In this document: one piece after another, positions 26,639 to 35,589 of the stretch | Layout: every line of letters starts with the position of its first letter | Position numbering within the stretch: the stretch's first letter is position 1 | NCBI RefSeq assembly: GCF_036345915.1 | Contig: NZ_CP107785.1 | Span: 6,386,001 to 6,450,000 of the forward strand | DNA: 64,000 bases | Direction: 5' to 3' | Source: Nocardia sp. NBC_00565 | Lineage (GTDB): Bacteria > Actinomycetota > Actinomycetes > Mycobacteriales > Mycobacteriaceae | The notes under the pieces: generated by a model | The model's database searches: none | Told to the model about the DNA's origin: nothing | Seen by the model: the letters and a program-made list of their open reading frames with translations, nothing else | Position numbers and translations under genes: made by a program

Positions 26639-26884
26639 ATAATCCTCGATTACTGGCGGCAATGCCACCGAAAGCCGCCCCAGATGTGGGCGAACATGAT
26701 GAAGCGATCATATCACACCAATTTTCGCCGATCCGAGTGTTACGATCTAGACCTAGTTGCCGATCCCTCCGTGTCTTTTTTCCGGAGCGGATTCTCAAGC
26801 GCTTCAGCGCAACACGATCAGCCAATTGAGTGGCTGCAGACAGCGGCACCGTCGGCGCTGCCTCGAAGCAGAAAGGCTGGCGTA

Positions 26885-28066
26885 GTGTCAGTTCGGTCCT
26901 ACGGCGTTCTGAGCACCTATTCACCGACCCAGTGCGGGCTGGCGACCTTCACCGGCGCACTGGTCGACGCATTGACCGCGCCCGGCGAAATCGGTTTCGT
27001 GCCAGTCGATTTCGGGCGCCGCCCGACGGTCGGCGTCGTCGCCGTGGTCGACAGCTCGGATCCGACACCGCCGCCCGAGGTGGCACATCAGTGGGAGCGC
27101 AGCGACCACCGCGGCGCCGCCACCGCGGCCACCGCACTCAACCGCTTCGACATTGCGATCATCCAGCACGAATACGGCATCTACAGCGGGCGAGACGGCG
27201 TCGATATCCTCGAAACCGTTCGCGCCCTTCGGGTTCCGACCATCATCGTACTGCATACAGTACTGGTCACCCCGACACCGCAGCAACGGATGATCCTCGA
27301 GCAGCTCGTCCGCCATTGCGCGGCCGTCGTCACCATGACGAACACGGCCCGCCAACGACTCATCGACCACTACGTGGTCGACCCGACCAAGGTCCGGGTA
27401 ATTCCGCACGGTGCCACCGACAATCGCTCCGGACAGTCCGGCGACCAACATCAGCCGATCTCCCGAACACCGGTAATCCTGACCTGGGGACTGCTCGGCG
27501 AGGGCAAAGGCATCGAATGGGGCATCGACGCGATGGCCCACATCACCGACCTGCGCCCGGCCGCACAGTACCGGGTGGTGGGACAGACACATCCGAGAGT
27601 GCTCGCGCGCCACGGTGAGTCCTACCGCACCGGCCTCATCGACCGCGCCCATCGTCGCGGCGTCGCCAACGCCGTGCACTTCGACGCCCGCTACCTGGCC
27701 AACGTCGAGCTGTACCGGCTCATCCGGCAGGCCGATGTCGTTCTGCTGCCCTACGATTCGCGCGAGCAGGTGACATCAGGAGTGCTGATCGAGGCGGTCG
27801 CGGCGGGCAAACCGGTGATATCGACCGCCTTCCCGCATGCCGAAGAACTGCTGTCGAGCGGCGCGGGACTGCTGGTGGATCGAGAGTCGCCGACCGAGAT
27901 CGCCGCCGCACTGCGCCGCGTGTTCACCGAACCCGGCCTCGCGGCCGGCATGCGAGCCGAAGCGAAACGCATTGCACCAGAACTACTGTGGACTTCGGTA
28001 GGCCGAAAGTACCGAGACCTCGCCGCGGAAACGCTGCGGGCCGACAGGAAGCTGGCTACGGCATGA
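26885..28066 (+). CDS. GT4-like glycosyltransferase
   Basis: A 393-residue GT-B glycosyltransferase. The N-terminal part has STYSPTQCGLATFTGALVDAL and IIQHEYGIYSGRDG; the donor domain has LTWGLLGEGKGIEWGIDAM and a C-terminal SGVLIEAVAAGKPVIST. The QHEYGI(Y/F)-G motif is typical of a bacterial group adjacent to GH130 genes. GTG at 26885 has AAAGG upstream; earlier open frame includes an AT-richer promoter region. The stop overlaps the next start (ATGA), giving a coupled operon with 28063 and 29073. Confidence 0.83.
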   Translation: MSVRSYGVLSTYSPTQCGLATFTGALVDALTAPGEIGFVPVDFGRRPTVGVVAVVDSSDPTPPPEVAHQWERSDHRGAATAATALNRFDIAIIQHEYGIYSGRDGVDILETVRALRVPTIIVLHTVLVTPTPQQRMILEQLVRHCAAVVTMTNTARQRLIDHYVVDPTKVRVIPHGATDNRSGQSGDQHQPISRTPVILTWGLLGEGKGIEWGIDAMAHITDLRPAAQYRVVGQTHPRVLARHGESYRTGLIDRAHRRGVANAVHFDARYLANVELYRLIRQADVVLLPYDSREQVTSGVLIEAVAAGKPVISTAFPHAEELLSSGAGLLVDRESPTEIAAALRRVFTEPGLAAGMRAEAKRIAPELLWTSVGRKYRDLAAETLRADRKLATA

Positions 28067-29073
28067 ATACCATCAGCATCTCCTACACGCACCTCTTCCG
28101 GCTCAGCGACGAGTGCGGCATCTTCGAACACGCGAAGTTCACCACGCCCCGCACCGAAAACGGTTACTGTGTCGACGATGTCGCGCGCGCCCTCGTGGTG
28201 GCCGTCCGCGAGCCCGAGCCGACCGAACAACTACTCGACAACATCGCGGTGTATCTGAACTTCATCGTCGCGGCACTGAACGAGGACGGAAGCTGCCACA
28301 ACCGTCGGGGCACCGACCGGAGTTGGCAGGACGAACCGAGCCTCGAAGATCATTGGGGCCGCGCCCTGTGGGCACTCGGCTCGGTCGTCGCCCGCAAACC
28401 CGACCTGGCGCAGGTCGCGTTGGCGCACTTCACCATTGGTGCGCGACGGCGGTCCCCATTCCCCCGGGCCATGGCCTTCGCCGCACTCGGCGCGGCCGAG
28501 GTGCTGCGCGTCGAGCCAGGAAACACCGAAGCGCGTGAACTACTGGCCAGCGCCACCGCCGCGATCGGCCCGCCGACCCGCCGTCTCGACTGGCGCTGGC
28601 CCGAGCCGCGGTTGCACTATGCCAACGCGGTGCTGGCCGAAGCGCTACTCGCGGTCGGCACGATGCTGCCCGGACAGGGCCGCGTCTATGCCGATGGACT
28701 CGCGATGCTGCGCTGGCTACTCGAGATCGAGACCTCGGGCGACCACTTATCGGTCACCCCGGTCGACGGCTGGACGACCGGTGAAACCCGGCCCGGCTTC
28801 GACCAACAACCCATCGAGGTCGCGACCCTGGCGGACGCCTGCGCCCGCGCCTACGACGACACCGGCGACCAGCACTGGAAGGATGCGGTACTGCTGTGTG
28901 AAGCCTGGTTCCGCGGCACGAACGATGTCGACACTCCCCTGATCGACCCGGCCAGCGGCGGCTGCTGCGACGGACTCGAGCACACCGGCCGCAACGAGAA
29001 CCAGGGCGCCGAGTCGACGCTCGCGCTGATCTCCACCCAGCAGCAGGCGCGCCGACTCACGCGGACACCGTAG
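28063..29073 (+). CDS. Glycan-locus protein with predicted alpha/alpha-toroid fold
   Basis: A 336-residue soluble protein commonly found between GT4 and GH130 genes, without a demonstrated activity that I know of. It begins LFRLSDECGIFEHA, then NGYCVDDVARALVVA, and has repeating helix pairs (about 40-320) including EDHWGRALWALG and GFDQQPIEVATLADAC, suggesting an (alpha/alpha)6 barrel as in glycoside hydrolases and epimerases. Acidic residues in VDD and EDHWGR could be catalytic. Both ends overlap neighbouring genes (ATGA at 28063, TAGTG at 29071), so stoichiometric expression is likely. Confidence 0.7.
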   Translation: MNTISISYTHLFRLSDECGIFEHAKFTTPRTENGYCVDDVARALVVAVREPEPTEQLLDNIAVYLNFIVAALNEDGSCHNRRGTDRSWQDEPSLEDHWGRALWALGSVVARKPDLAQVALAHFTIGARRRSPFPRAMAFAALGAAEVLRVEPGNTEARELLASATAAIGPPTRRLDWRWPEPRLHYANAVLAEALLAVGTMLPGQGRVYADGLAMLRWLLEIETSGDHLSVTPVDGWTTGETRPGFDQQPIEVATLADACARAYDDTGDQHWKDAVLLCEAWFRGTNDVDTPLIDPASGGCCDGLEHTGRNENQGAESTLALISTQQQARRLTRTP

Positions 29074-30347
29074 TGGCCGATCTCGTCCGGCGCAGCGCCA
29101 CGGTGCTGTTGCCGGACGCCCGCCGCGTCCTGGCCAGGCTGTTCCTGCCCGGCCAAGAGATTCTCGGACAAGGGATCTCGCGCGCCGAGGCCATCATCGA
29201 CCGGGTGCTCGCACTCGCCGACGCGGATATACTGGCCGGCCTGGCTTCCGTGCGAACTCGGTTCGGCGACCGCCACCGCGATATCGACGCGACGTTCGCC
29301 GAGCACGCGGCGCTCGTCGAACATCTGCTGCCGCGCACGGCGACGCTGACGCCCGAGCGCCGACAGCTCATCGGCGCGTATTTCACCCAGGAGTACGCGG
29401 TCGAAGCCGCGGCGCTGTTCAACCCGTCGATCGTCGCGCACCCGGACCAATCCGGCCTGGCCGCGGGCGAACTGCGGTTCGTCATGAGCATGCGAGCCCT
29501 CGGCGAAGGTCATCTCTCCAGCATCGAATTCCGAACCGGCGTGCTCGCCCAACACGATTCGCTGCGCTTCGACGAGCCGTCGCCCTTTCTGGATATCGGC
29601 CGGGTCGCCGCGTCGACGGCGGGCGATTACACCGTGACCTTTCCCGCCGATCGTCCGCTATCGGAGCGCGTGATCTTTCCCCAGACCTCCGCCGAGAGCC
29701 GCGGCATCGAGGACGCGCGGCTGACCCGGTTCACCGAGGTGGACGGGGCGGTGACGTACTACGCCACCTATACCGCCTTCGACGGCGCCCATATCGCGCC
29801 ACGTCTGTTGCGCACCAACGATTTCGACACGTTTGTCAGCGCCCGGCTGGCCGGGTCCGGCGCCGAAGACAAAGGGATGGCACTGTTTCCGCGACGCGTC
29901 GACAACCGCTACCTGATGCTCTCGCGGTGGGACCGGGAAAGCATCAGCGTGGTCAGCTCGGCCGACACCCGCGTATGGCGTGCCCCGGTCACCGTCTATC
30001 GACCGACCCAACCGTGGGAGCTGATCCAACTCGGCAACTGCGGTCCGCCGATCGAGACACCCGACGGCTGGCTGGTGCTGACCCACGGCGTAGGTCCGAT
30101 GCGCACCTACGGCATCGGCGCGATCCTGCTCGACCTCGACGATCCGACTCGACTCATCGGCGCACTCCGCGAACCTCTGCTGACCCCCATCGAAGACGAA
30201 CGCGACGGTTACGTACCCAACGTCACGTACTCGTGCGGCGCGCTCGTCCATCGGAATACCCTGGTCCTGCCCTACGGCTGCAGCGACTCCGCCATCAGAT
30301 TCGCCTTCATCGACCTGAGCGCGCTGCGGCGACAACTCCTCGCGTAG
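29073..30347 (+). CDS. GH130-family glycosidase/phosphorylase
   Basis: A 424-residue five-bladed beta-propeller enzyme of the GH130 type, known for phosphorolysis (or hydrolysis) of beta-mannosides. Motifs are EYAVEAAALFNPSIVAHPD, GIEDARLTRF with the conserved Asp, NCGPPIETPDGWLVLTHGVG, and YVPNVTYSCGALVH with a final LPYGCSD. An N-terminal helical region (about 1-110) precedes the propeller, as in the GH130 group adjacent to glycosyltransferases. The GTG start shares one base with the preceding TAG. It probably degrades or edits the glycan made by the neighbouring transferases. Confidence 0.82.
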   Translation: MADLVRRSATVLLPDARRVLARLFLPGQEILGQGISRAEAIIDRVLALADADILAGLASVRTRFGDRHRDIDATFAEHAALVEHLLPRTATLTPERRQLIGAYFTQEYAVEAAALFNPSIVAHPDQSGLAAGELRFVMSMRALGEGHLSSIEFRTGVLAQHDSLRFDEPSPFLDIGRVAASTAGDYTVTFPADRPLSERVIFPQTSAESRGIEDARLTRFTEVDGAVTYYATYTAFDGAHIAPRLLRTNDFDTFVSARLAGSGAEDKGMALFPRRVDNRYLMLSRWDRESISVVSSADTRVWRAPVTVYRPTQPWELIQLGNCGPPIETPDGWLVLTHGVGPMRTYGIGAILLDLDDPTRLIGALREPLLTPIEDERDGYVPNVTYSCGALVHRNTLVLPYGCSDSAIRFAFIDLSALRRQLLA

Positions 30348-30474
30348 ATCTTCAGCGGGCAGCAGTCACCTCGGCCGGATCCTCCTTCGGGTTGGGCTGC
30401 CCCTTGACCGGTGGTGATCAACTTCCGCAGGCTGCCGATTTCCCTCGGGGTTTCGTAGTTCGGATTGCAGCGAT

Positions 30475-30527
30475 GTGCAACCTCAGGGTTGCACCTGACG
30501 CGCCGATGTGCAACCCTGAGGTTGCAC
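30475..30527. promoter_or_regulatory. Paired 20-bp operators for the SRPBCC-arsR operon
   Basis: GTGCAACCTCAGGGTTGCAC (30475-30494) and its exact reverse complement GTGCAACCCTGAGGTTGCAC (30508-30527) lie 33 bp apart centre to centre, about three helical turns. Each is itself a near-palindrome with arms GTGCAACC and GGTTGCAC. They sit 30 bp before the ATG of the first gene, fitting autorepression by the ArsR product. Confidence 0.7.
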
Positions 30528-30556
30528 AAGATGCCGACAACGAAGGAGTCCCCCTC

Positions 30557-31000
30557 ATGAGCGAAGACCGGATCGAACGGGAAACCCTGATCAACGCATC
30601 CCTCGAACGGGTGTGGTCACTGGTGGCCGAACCCGGATTCTGGGTGGGCGACGAGGCGAGCGTCTCCGGCACCGTGGCGGTCGAGGGCACCTCGATCGTC
30701 GCGAAAAACGCCGAGTACGGCGACTTTCCGGTGCGCGTCGAGAAGGTCGATCCGCCGAAGTACCTGGCCTACCGCTGGGCCAGCGCATTTCCGGGTGAAG
30801 AGCTGCGCGACGACAACAGCACGCTGATCGAGTTCACGCTGACCGAGGAGGGTGGCCAGGTGCGTCTGCGCGTGGTCGAGAGCGGGTTCGCCGCGCTGGC
30901 CGGATCCGAGGAACTGCGCTCGAAGGCGGTACAGGACAACAGCGGCGGCTGGCCTCAGGTGTTCGACGCGTTGCGGAAGCGCGCCGAACAGCCGTCCTAG
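30557..31000 (+). CDS. SRPBCC (AHSA1/START-like) domain protein
   Basis: A 147-residue single-domain protein of the Bet v 1/AHSA1 fold, with a hydrophobic ligand cavity. Visible elements are the start RIERETLINASLERVWSLVAEP, the acidic strand region, PPKYLAYRWA and TLIEFTLTEEGGQVRLRVVESGF, then the long C-terminal helix. ATG at 30557 has GAAGGAG 9 nt upstream. It is coupled to the arsR gene (TAGTG overlap). AHSA1-ArsR pairs are widespread in actinobacteria; the ligand is generally unknown. Confidence 0.87.
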   Translation: MSEDRIERETLINASLERVWSLVAEPGFWVGDEASVSGTVAVEGTSIVAKNAEYGDFPVRVEKVDPPKYLAYRWASAFPGEELRDDNSTLIEFTLTEEGGQVRLRVVESGFAALAGSEELRSKAVQDNSGGWPQVFDALRKRAEQPS

Positions 31001-31344
31001 TGACGGAGGAACCGCGCAGCGCCGTCGACGACGTCATCGGCGCACTCGCCGATCCGATGCGCCGCCGACTGCTCGATCTGCTTGCCGCACAAGGCGAGGT
31101 CACTGCGACCACCCTCGCGGCGGGTCTACCCGTCTCGCGCCAGGCGGTGGTCAAACATCTCGCCGTCCTGGACGCGGCCGGACTGGTCACCAGCCACCGG
31201 GTCGGCCGTGAGGTGCGGTATGCGGTGCGACCCGCGGCGCTGGACGCGACCGCGCGATGGATGGCCGCGCTCGCCTCGGACTGGGATCGGCGGTTGGCCA
31301 GGATCAAACGGATTGCTGAAGCAGGAGAACGGGATTCGTCCTAG
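31000..31344 (+). CDS. ArsR-family regulator
   Basis: A 114-residue winged-helix repressor: IGALADPMRRRLLDLLA, then TTLAAGLPVSRQAVVKHLAVLDAAGLV as recognition helix, and the wing GREVRYAV. The metal-binding Cys motif (CVC) of ArsR/SmtB is absent, so it is not a metal sensor of the classical type and probably responds to another signal or protein. The GTG start overlaps the SRPBCC stop by one base. The likely binding sites are the paired operators at 30475-30527. Confidence 0.88.
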   Translation: MTEEPRSAVDDVIGALADPMRRRLLDLLAAQGEVTATTLAAGLPVSRQAVVKHLAVLDAAGLVTSHRVGREVRYAVRPAALDATARWMAALASDWDRRLARIKRIAEAGERDSS

Positions 31345-31689
31345 GACAGATCACCCCGCATTTCGGCTACTCCTCCAGGACGAATGAATCGGCTTCACCC
31401 CTGGCAGAGCCTGCCACTTCCACACACCGAGCACGATCGACGTGCTGCGACGAGCCCGGTTCGACAAGTGGCTCGAGGGAATCGACAAACGGAAGCGGAC
31501 GAACCATGTCCTGTTGGCGCCGGGTCACGTACTGCGGCAGCATGTCCGGCGCACACACCGGCGGGAAGATGACATGCGTCGGACACGCCGATATCCGGTT
31601 GTAGCCTTGATCAACTCCGCAACCTACGACGGCCGCGCGACTTACGATCGCAGCTTCGATCACGTCCACGATGTTCGAGGAGCAAGGGG
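31345..31689. other. Intergenic region, no convincing gene
   Basis: Both strands carry open frames of 60-115 codons with no recognisable domain and no ribosome-binding site. GAGGAG at 31677-31682 serves the next gene. It may be remnant sequence at the edge of acquired DNA. Confidence 0.4.
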
Positions 31690-33144
31690 TTGGGCGCGGC
31701 CATGGATTCAATCATCGACGCAACACTGCAGTTACTGTGGCTTGGTCGTCCACCGAGCCTCGAGGATCGGGTCATCCAAGCCGCGCTCACTGGTGTCGAG
31801 CTGGAGCTCTCGAACGTTCGCCCAACCGCGCCGTCGGAGGTCAACCGGTTACCGGGCGAACTGATCTACGAAGCGCTGTCCGGCAAGTTCGGGACCTTGC
31901 ACCACCGGGGCCTGCGGCTGAAGGGCTGCTACATCGACGGCAACATCGACCTGTCGTACCTCGAATGGCAGGGGCAGCTTGCGCTCCAAAATTGCCTGGT
32001 TGACGGGGACTTGCTCATGGAACGCGCCCGGGTTACCGGAGACGTTGGCCTCGAAGGAACCCGGATCGGATGGGTGAATGTTCGCGGCGCGACAATCGAC
32101 GGCAGTCTGGCGCTGCGAAATGATTTCAGAAGCGAGCGGGGACTCTACGCGATCGGAGTGAAGATAGCCGGTGGCTTATACCTGCAGCACAGTACTATCA
32201 TCGGGCCGAAAGATGTCACGCATAGAATGGCAATCGAACTGTTCCGATCCAATATAGGCGATCTATTCTTGCATGCTTCTACAGTAACCGGCGGCATGTA
32301 CGCATCCGGGATGACCGTCGAGCGTAACGTCCGGCTACAGGGAACTACATTCACCTCACGCAATTCGCTGGGCTGGAGTCATGAAGGCGCCGACTACAAG
32401 GGCGCGCTAAGCCTTGCCAACTGCGATATCAAGGGCACTCTTTATATTCGCACAGTAGCGCTGCCACAGTTTTCCACCGAGGGCAACGTCAGCCTTCGCG
32501 GAGCAGCATGCAAGCAGATATATGTGCGTAAAGACGTATTTGAACGATGCACTTTCGAGGTCGAGGGCTTCATCTATGACCGGCTGCGCGGCATATCGGC
32601 TGGCGAGTGGCTCGACGTGTTGGACAAATCCAATGCGTTTCCTCCGCACGCGTACATCCAACTTGCGTCATACTGCACTTCTATCGGAGAGCTTTCGACG
32701 CGTCGCCGCGCCTTGATACGGCTCGAAAATCGATTCACTCAGCGGCTCCCCAAACTGTCGCCAATGCGGTTTGCGCGACGGCTGCACGGCGCACTGGTCG
32801 GGTACGGCTACAGCGCATGGCGTGCGGTTGTCTGGTTGGCCTGTATCGTCGTTGCGGCAGCGGCGCTACTGCATTATGGCGATGTATTTGCACCCAAGTC
32901 CCCCGTTGGACAGCCTGCCAATTCAGCGAATATATTAGGGTGGTCGGACTCGTTCAGGGTCGTAATCGACAGCTTCCTGCCGTTTGCGCCGCTCGGCATG
33001 AAGGACCTGTGGGTCGCCGCACCTGCCAACGGAAGACAATGGGCGTGGATGGCCGGCTTCCTGTTGCTGCGGTTTATTGCATGGGGACTCGCGGCGCTAG
33101 CACTGTTGTCGTTCACCAACGTGGTGAGAAATCCGCGCGCATAG
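31690..33144 (+). CDS. Right-handed beta-helix protein with C-terminal membrane domain
   Basis: Not functionally recognised. The 484-residue protein has a long region (about 60-300) of degenerate 20-residue repeats of the type LxLxGCxIDGNIDLSYLE, consistent with a pentapeptide- or bactofilin-like beta-helix. At the C-terminus are two hydrophobic helices (about 370-390 and 450-480). Streptomyces relatives are often labelled membrane-associated oxidoreductase, which the sequence does not support. TTG at 31690 has GAGGAG 7 nt upstream; an ATG lies four codons later (31702). Base composition is visibly AT-richer than the neighbours, with codons such as ATA and TTA, suggesting transfer. An IS element lies just downstream. 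Confidence 0.65.
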   Translation: MGAAMDSIIDATLQLLWLGRPPSLEDRVIQAALTGVELELSNVRPTAPSEVNRLPGELIYEALSGKFGTLHHRGLRLKGCYIDGNIDLSYLEWQGQLALQNCLVDGDLLMERARVTGDVGLEGTRIGWVNVRGATIDGSLALRNDFRSERGLYAIGVKIAGGLYLQHSTIIGPKDVTHRMAIELFRSNIGDLFLHASTVTGGMYASGMTVERNVRLQGTTFTSRNSLGWSHEGADYKGALSLANCDIKGTLYIRTVALPQFSTEGNVSLRGAACKQIYVRKDVFERCTFEVEGFIYDRLRGISAGEWLDVLDKSNAFPPHAYIQLASYCTSIGELSTRRRALIRLENRFTQRLPKLSPMRFARRLHGALVGYGYSAWRAVVWLACIVVAAAALLHYGDVFAPKSPVGQPANSANILGWSDSFRVVIDSFLPFAPLGMKDLWVAAPANGRQWAWMAGFLLLRFIAWGLAALALLSFTNVVRNPRA

Positions 33145-33213
33145 GAGCGTCGCAGCGAACCCGGCGAGCGGAAAACCCGCGGTGACCAGCGCTTCTCGAT
33201 TCCTGACCGGTCT

Positions 33214-34977
33214 GACCTGAGTTAGGACATTTGGTTTAGTACCCCGGTTCGGGTCCGAGGCGGTCGAGGATTTCGGCTTGTGCGGTAGGGATTTCGGGTG
33301 GGAATGATTCGGTGACACCGTTGATGGTGATGGTCGCGGTCCGTAGTGGCCGGAGTTGTTTGACGACGTTCCCGATCGCTAGGCCGGTGCGTTCTTGAAC
33401 GGCGCGTGCGACTGCGAGAGCTGCGAAGACGATGGTCAGGTGGGCTTCGATCGCGTCGCGGGTGCGGTGGAACATCGGCCGCGCCCGCAGGTCGGTTTTC
33501 GACATCCGGAACGATCGTTCCACCTGCCAGAGAGCATGATATTTGCTGATCACCTCGGCGGCTGGCATCTTCGTGACTGGCAGGTTGGTGACGTAGCCTT
33601 TTAATCCGACCAGCGCCCGCGCTCGATGCAGCGCCTTCTCGTCGAGACTGCGATCTTTTCCGGCGATTTTGACGAAGCGGGTGGATTTGACCTGCTTGTT
33701 GTCAGCGATCACGGCACGGGCTTTGGCTTCTTGGGCATTGAGGGTGATCTGGTCGCGGCGGGCCCGCGACGCCGAGTACTGCCACACCGCCCGCCACGCT
33801 TTCGGCTGCGTGTCGGGGTCCCACACGGGTTCGGCGCGTTTGCGGCGGTCGTTGACCTGGGATTTGGCGTGGCGTGGGGTGACGGTGTCGATGATCTGCC
33901 CGTCGGTGAACACCTCGCCGTTCCAGTGGAAGTGTGACGCCAGATCGACTGGCGCTTTCACCGTGCGGGAGCCGACGATGAACGACAGCCCTGCCGAGTC
34001 GAGCTCGGTCAGGTTCGACGCCGAGAGCATCCCGGCGTCCGCGGCGACGACCATACGGGTGGCAGCGATTCCATGACGGGCCTGGAAACCGGCGATGATC
34101 GGCACGATCGTGGTGGTCTCGGCGGTGTTGCCTTCGAAACAGCCGATCTCCAAGGGGAACCCGGTGCGGTCGACCAGCAGCCCGACCAGGATCTGCGGAT
34201 CGACGCGTCGTTCCTTCGAATACCCGACCTTGCGCAGGTCGTCTTCTTTCTCGGCCTCGAAATACAGTGTCGTCACGTCGTAGAGCACCAAGCTCAAGCC
34301 CCCGGTGGCGGCGGCGTGGGCGAAGCACTTGCCCGCGATCAGGTCCCGATATCCGGCTGGCCCGATTTGGGCGAGGTGTCGTTGAATCGTCTTGTACGAC
34401 ACCGGATCCGCGCCGAGATCGGCCAGGACACGGGGTGCGTCGGCCTTCGACGTCGCCTCCACGATCCGCGCGATCACCAGATCCCGAAATACCGGATCGA
34501 CAACGACGCCGAAACCGAGTCGATCGTAAACACCTCCGAGGACGTCGTAGAGCAACCGGGAGCTGGTGCCCACAGTCCGCGCCGCAGAAGCGAACATCGC
34601 CGGCCTTGGTTCGGGCGGCAGCAACGCCGGGGCACGGAAGTCAGCCACATCGGCGACCCGCTCGACCGGATCCGGCACATCGAGGTCGAGTACACCCTGG
34701 CCCCCACCGACGATCCGCCGCGCCCGCTCCAACAGAATCCCCAGCTCAGCATCGGTGTGAGCCGACCCGACATGCTCAACGATCCGCACCCGGCCGCGGT
34801 CCTTGCTCGCGACCTGCACCGCCACCGCTCCAGACGCGGTGCGCACCTTCCGCACGTACACCCCGCCGAACCCTACCCGCCCGCGTTAGTACCCCACAGA
34901 CCCCTTCAATGCCACCAAAACCCCAGGTCAAACGATTACAAGATCAAAACGACACCGAAGGCGTCCTAACTCAGGTC
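33214..34977. mobile_element. IS1634-type insertion sequence, 1764 bp
   Basis: The element is bounded by 15-bp perfect terminal inverted repeats: GACCTGAGTTAGGAC at 33214-33228 and its complement at 34963-34977. It contains one transposase gene on the minus strand. The bases flanking the two ends do not form an obvious 5-6 bp target duplication, so the insertion may be old or flanking DNA may have been lost. The right end is 3 bp from the stop codon of a decayed hydrolase gene. Confidence 0.88.
33236..34861 (-). CDS. IS1634-family transposase
   Basis: A 541-residue DDE transposase of the IS1634 (IS4-related) family. The N-terminal part is basic; the catalytic core shows VLYDVTTLYFEAE with the first Asp, VVAADAGMLSASNL with the second Asp, and the C-terminal YHALWQVERSFRMSKTDL containing the YREK-like signature with the catalytic Glu. 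The gene is intact from GTG at 34861 to the stop at 33236, so the element may still be active. It fills the element between the terminal repeats. Confidence 0.92.
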   Translation of the reverse strand: MYVRKVRTASGAVAVQVASKDRGRVRIVEHVGSAHTDAELGILLERARRIVGGGQGVLDLDVPDPVERVADVADFRAPALLPPEPRPAMFASAARTVGTSSRLLYDVLGGVYDRLGFGVVVDPVFRDLVIARIVEATSKADAPRVLADLGADPVSYKTIQRHLAQIGPAGYRDLIAGKCFAHAAATGGLSLVLYDVTTLYFEAEKEDDLRKVGYSKERRVDPQILVGLLVDRTGFPLEIGCFEGNTAETTTIVPIIAGFQARHGIAATRMVVAADAGMLSASNLTELDSAGLSFIVGSRTVKAPVDLASHFHWNGEVFTDGQIIDTVTPRHAKSQVNDRRKRAEPVWDPDTQPKAWRAVWQYSASRARRDQITLNAQEAKARAVIADNKQVKSTRFVKIAGKDRSLDEKALHRARALVGLKGYVTNLPVTKMPAAEVISKYHALWQVERSFRMSKTDLRARPMFHRTRDAIEAHLTIVFAALAVARAVQERTGLAIGNVVKQLRPLRTATITINGVTESFPPEIPTAQAEILDRLGPEPGY

Positions 34978-34980
34978 TGA

Positions 34981-35318
34981 TCACCCAGAAGTCGGCCTGG
35001 CCACTGGGCCTTGTGCATTCCGGATGATCCGGGCGATTTCCGGGGCGTGGGTGAAGACCAGCCCGTGATCGGCGTCGAGCCAGGACGTGCGATGTGCGGC
35101 TGCTCGCGCACGAGAAGGAGTACCGGTCAGCGGGCGAGGCGAGCCCATGGACCCTGAGGTCGAAGGTCACCACGTCGTGGTCGCGCCGCAGCAGCTCGAC
35201 CAGCTGATATAGATCGGCCTGTGTCGAGCTCAGCCCGGGGCGGGACCAGCGGCCGTCCCCGGCCGCCGCGAGACACCGGGATCGTGACACCGTCGTGGTG
35301 GATTGCGAAGTGCTGCAT
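34981..35318 (-). pseudogene. Decayed alpha/beta hydrolase gene
   Basis: Fragments in different frames still read as an alpha/beta hydrolase. The start is MQHFAIHHDGVTIPVSRGG; after a frame change LSSTQADLYQLVELL and DHDVVTFDLRVHG; then, in a third frame at the 3' end, WLDADHGLVFTHAPEIARII with a stop at 34981. The nucleophile elbow and most of the core are missing. The gene thus has at least two frameshifts and a large internal deletion. The IS1634-type element ends three bases beyond its stop codon. Confidence 0.75.
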
Positions 35319-35589
35319 CGCCTTTGTCGCCCCTCTCAGCCCGCTCCCCGTCGACACTCGGTGATCGTCGGCTGGTGCGGCCTCCGGCAGATAGATCAAC
35401 GACCGAGATTATCGTCATCTGACCGGAGACCTCGTTGGCGAGGCTATCGACTGGTGCCCGTCAGCACACCTTCGTACTGCCCGGCAGCGGCATTCGGTGC
35501 ATCTCGCACCGAATACCGCTGCGTATCAGCGGGCTGTTGTCGACTGGGTGAACACGACCGTCAAGTGATGGTCGGCCTGAGTCAGGTTG

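Noticed and set aside
31367..31711. Minus-strand frame of about 114 codons in the gap before the beta-helix gene
   Set aside because: No domain, no ribosome-binding site and Cys-rich mixed composition; also overlaps the real gene start on the other strand.
33214..34977. Target-site duplication of the IS element
   Set aside because: The bases flanking the two terminal repeats do not match over 5-6 bp.
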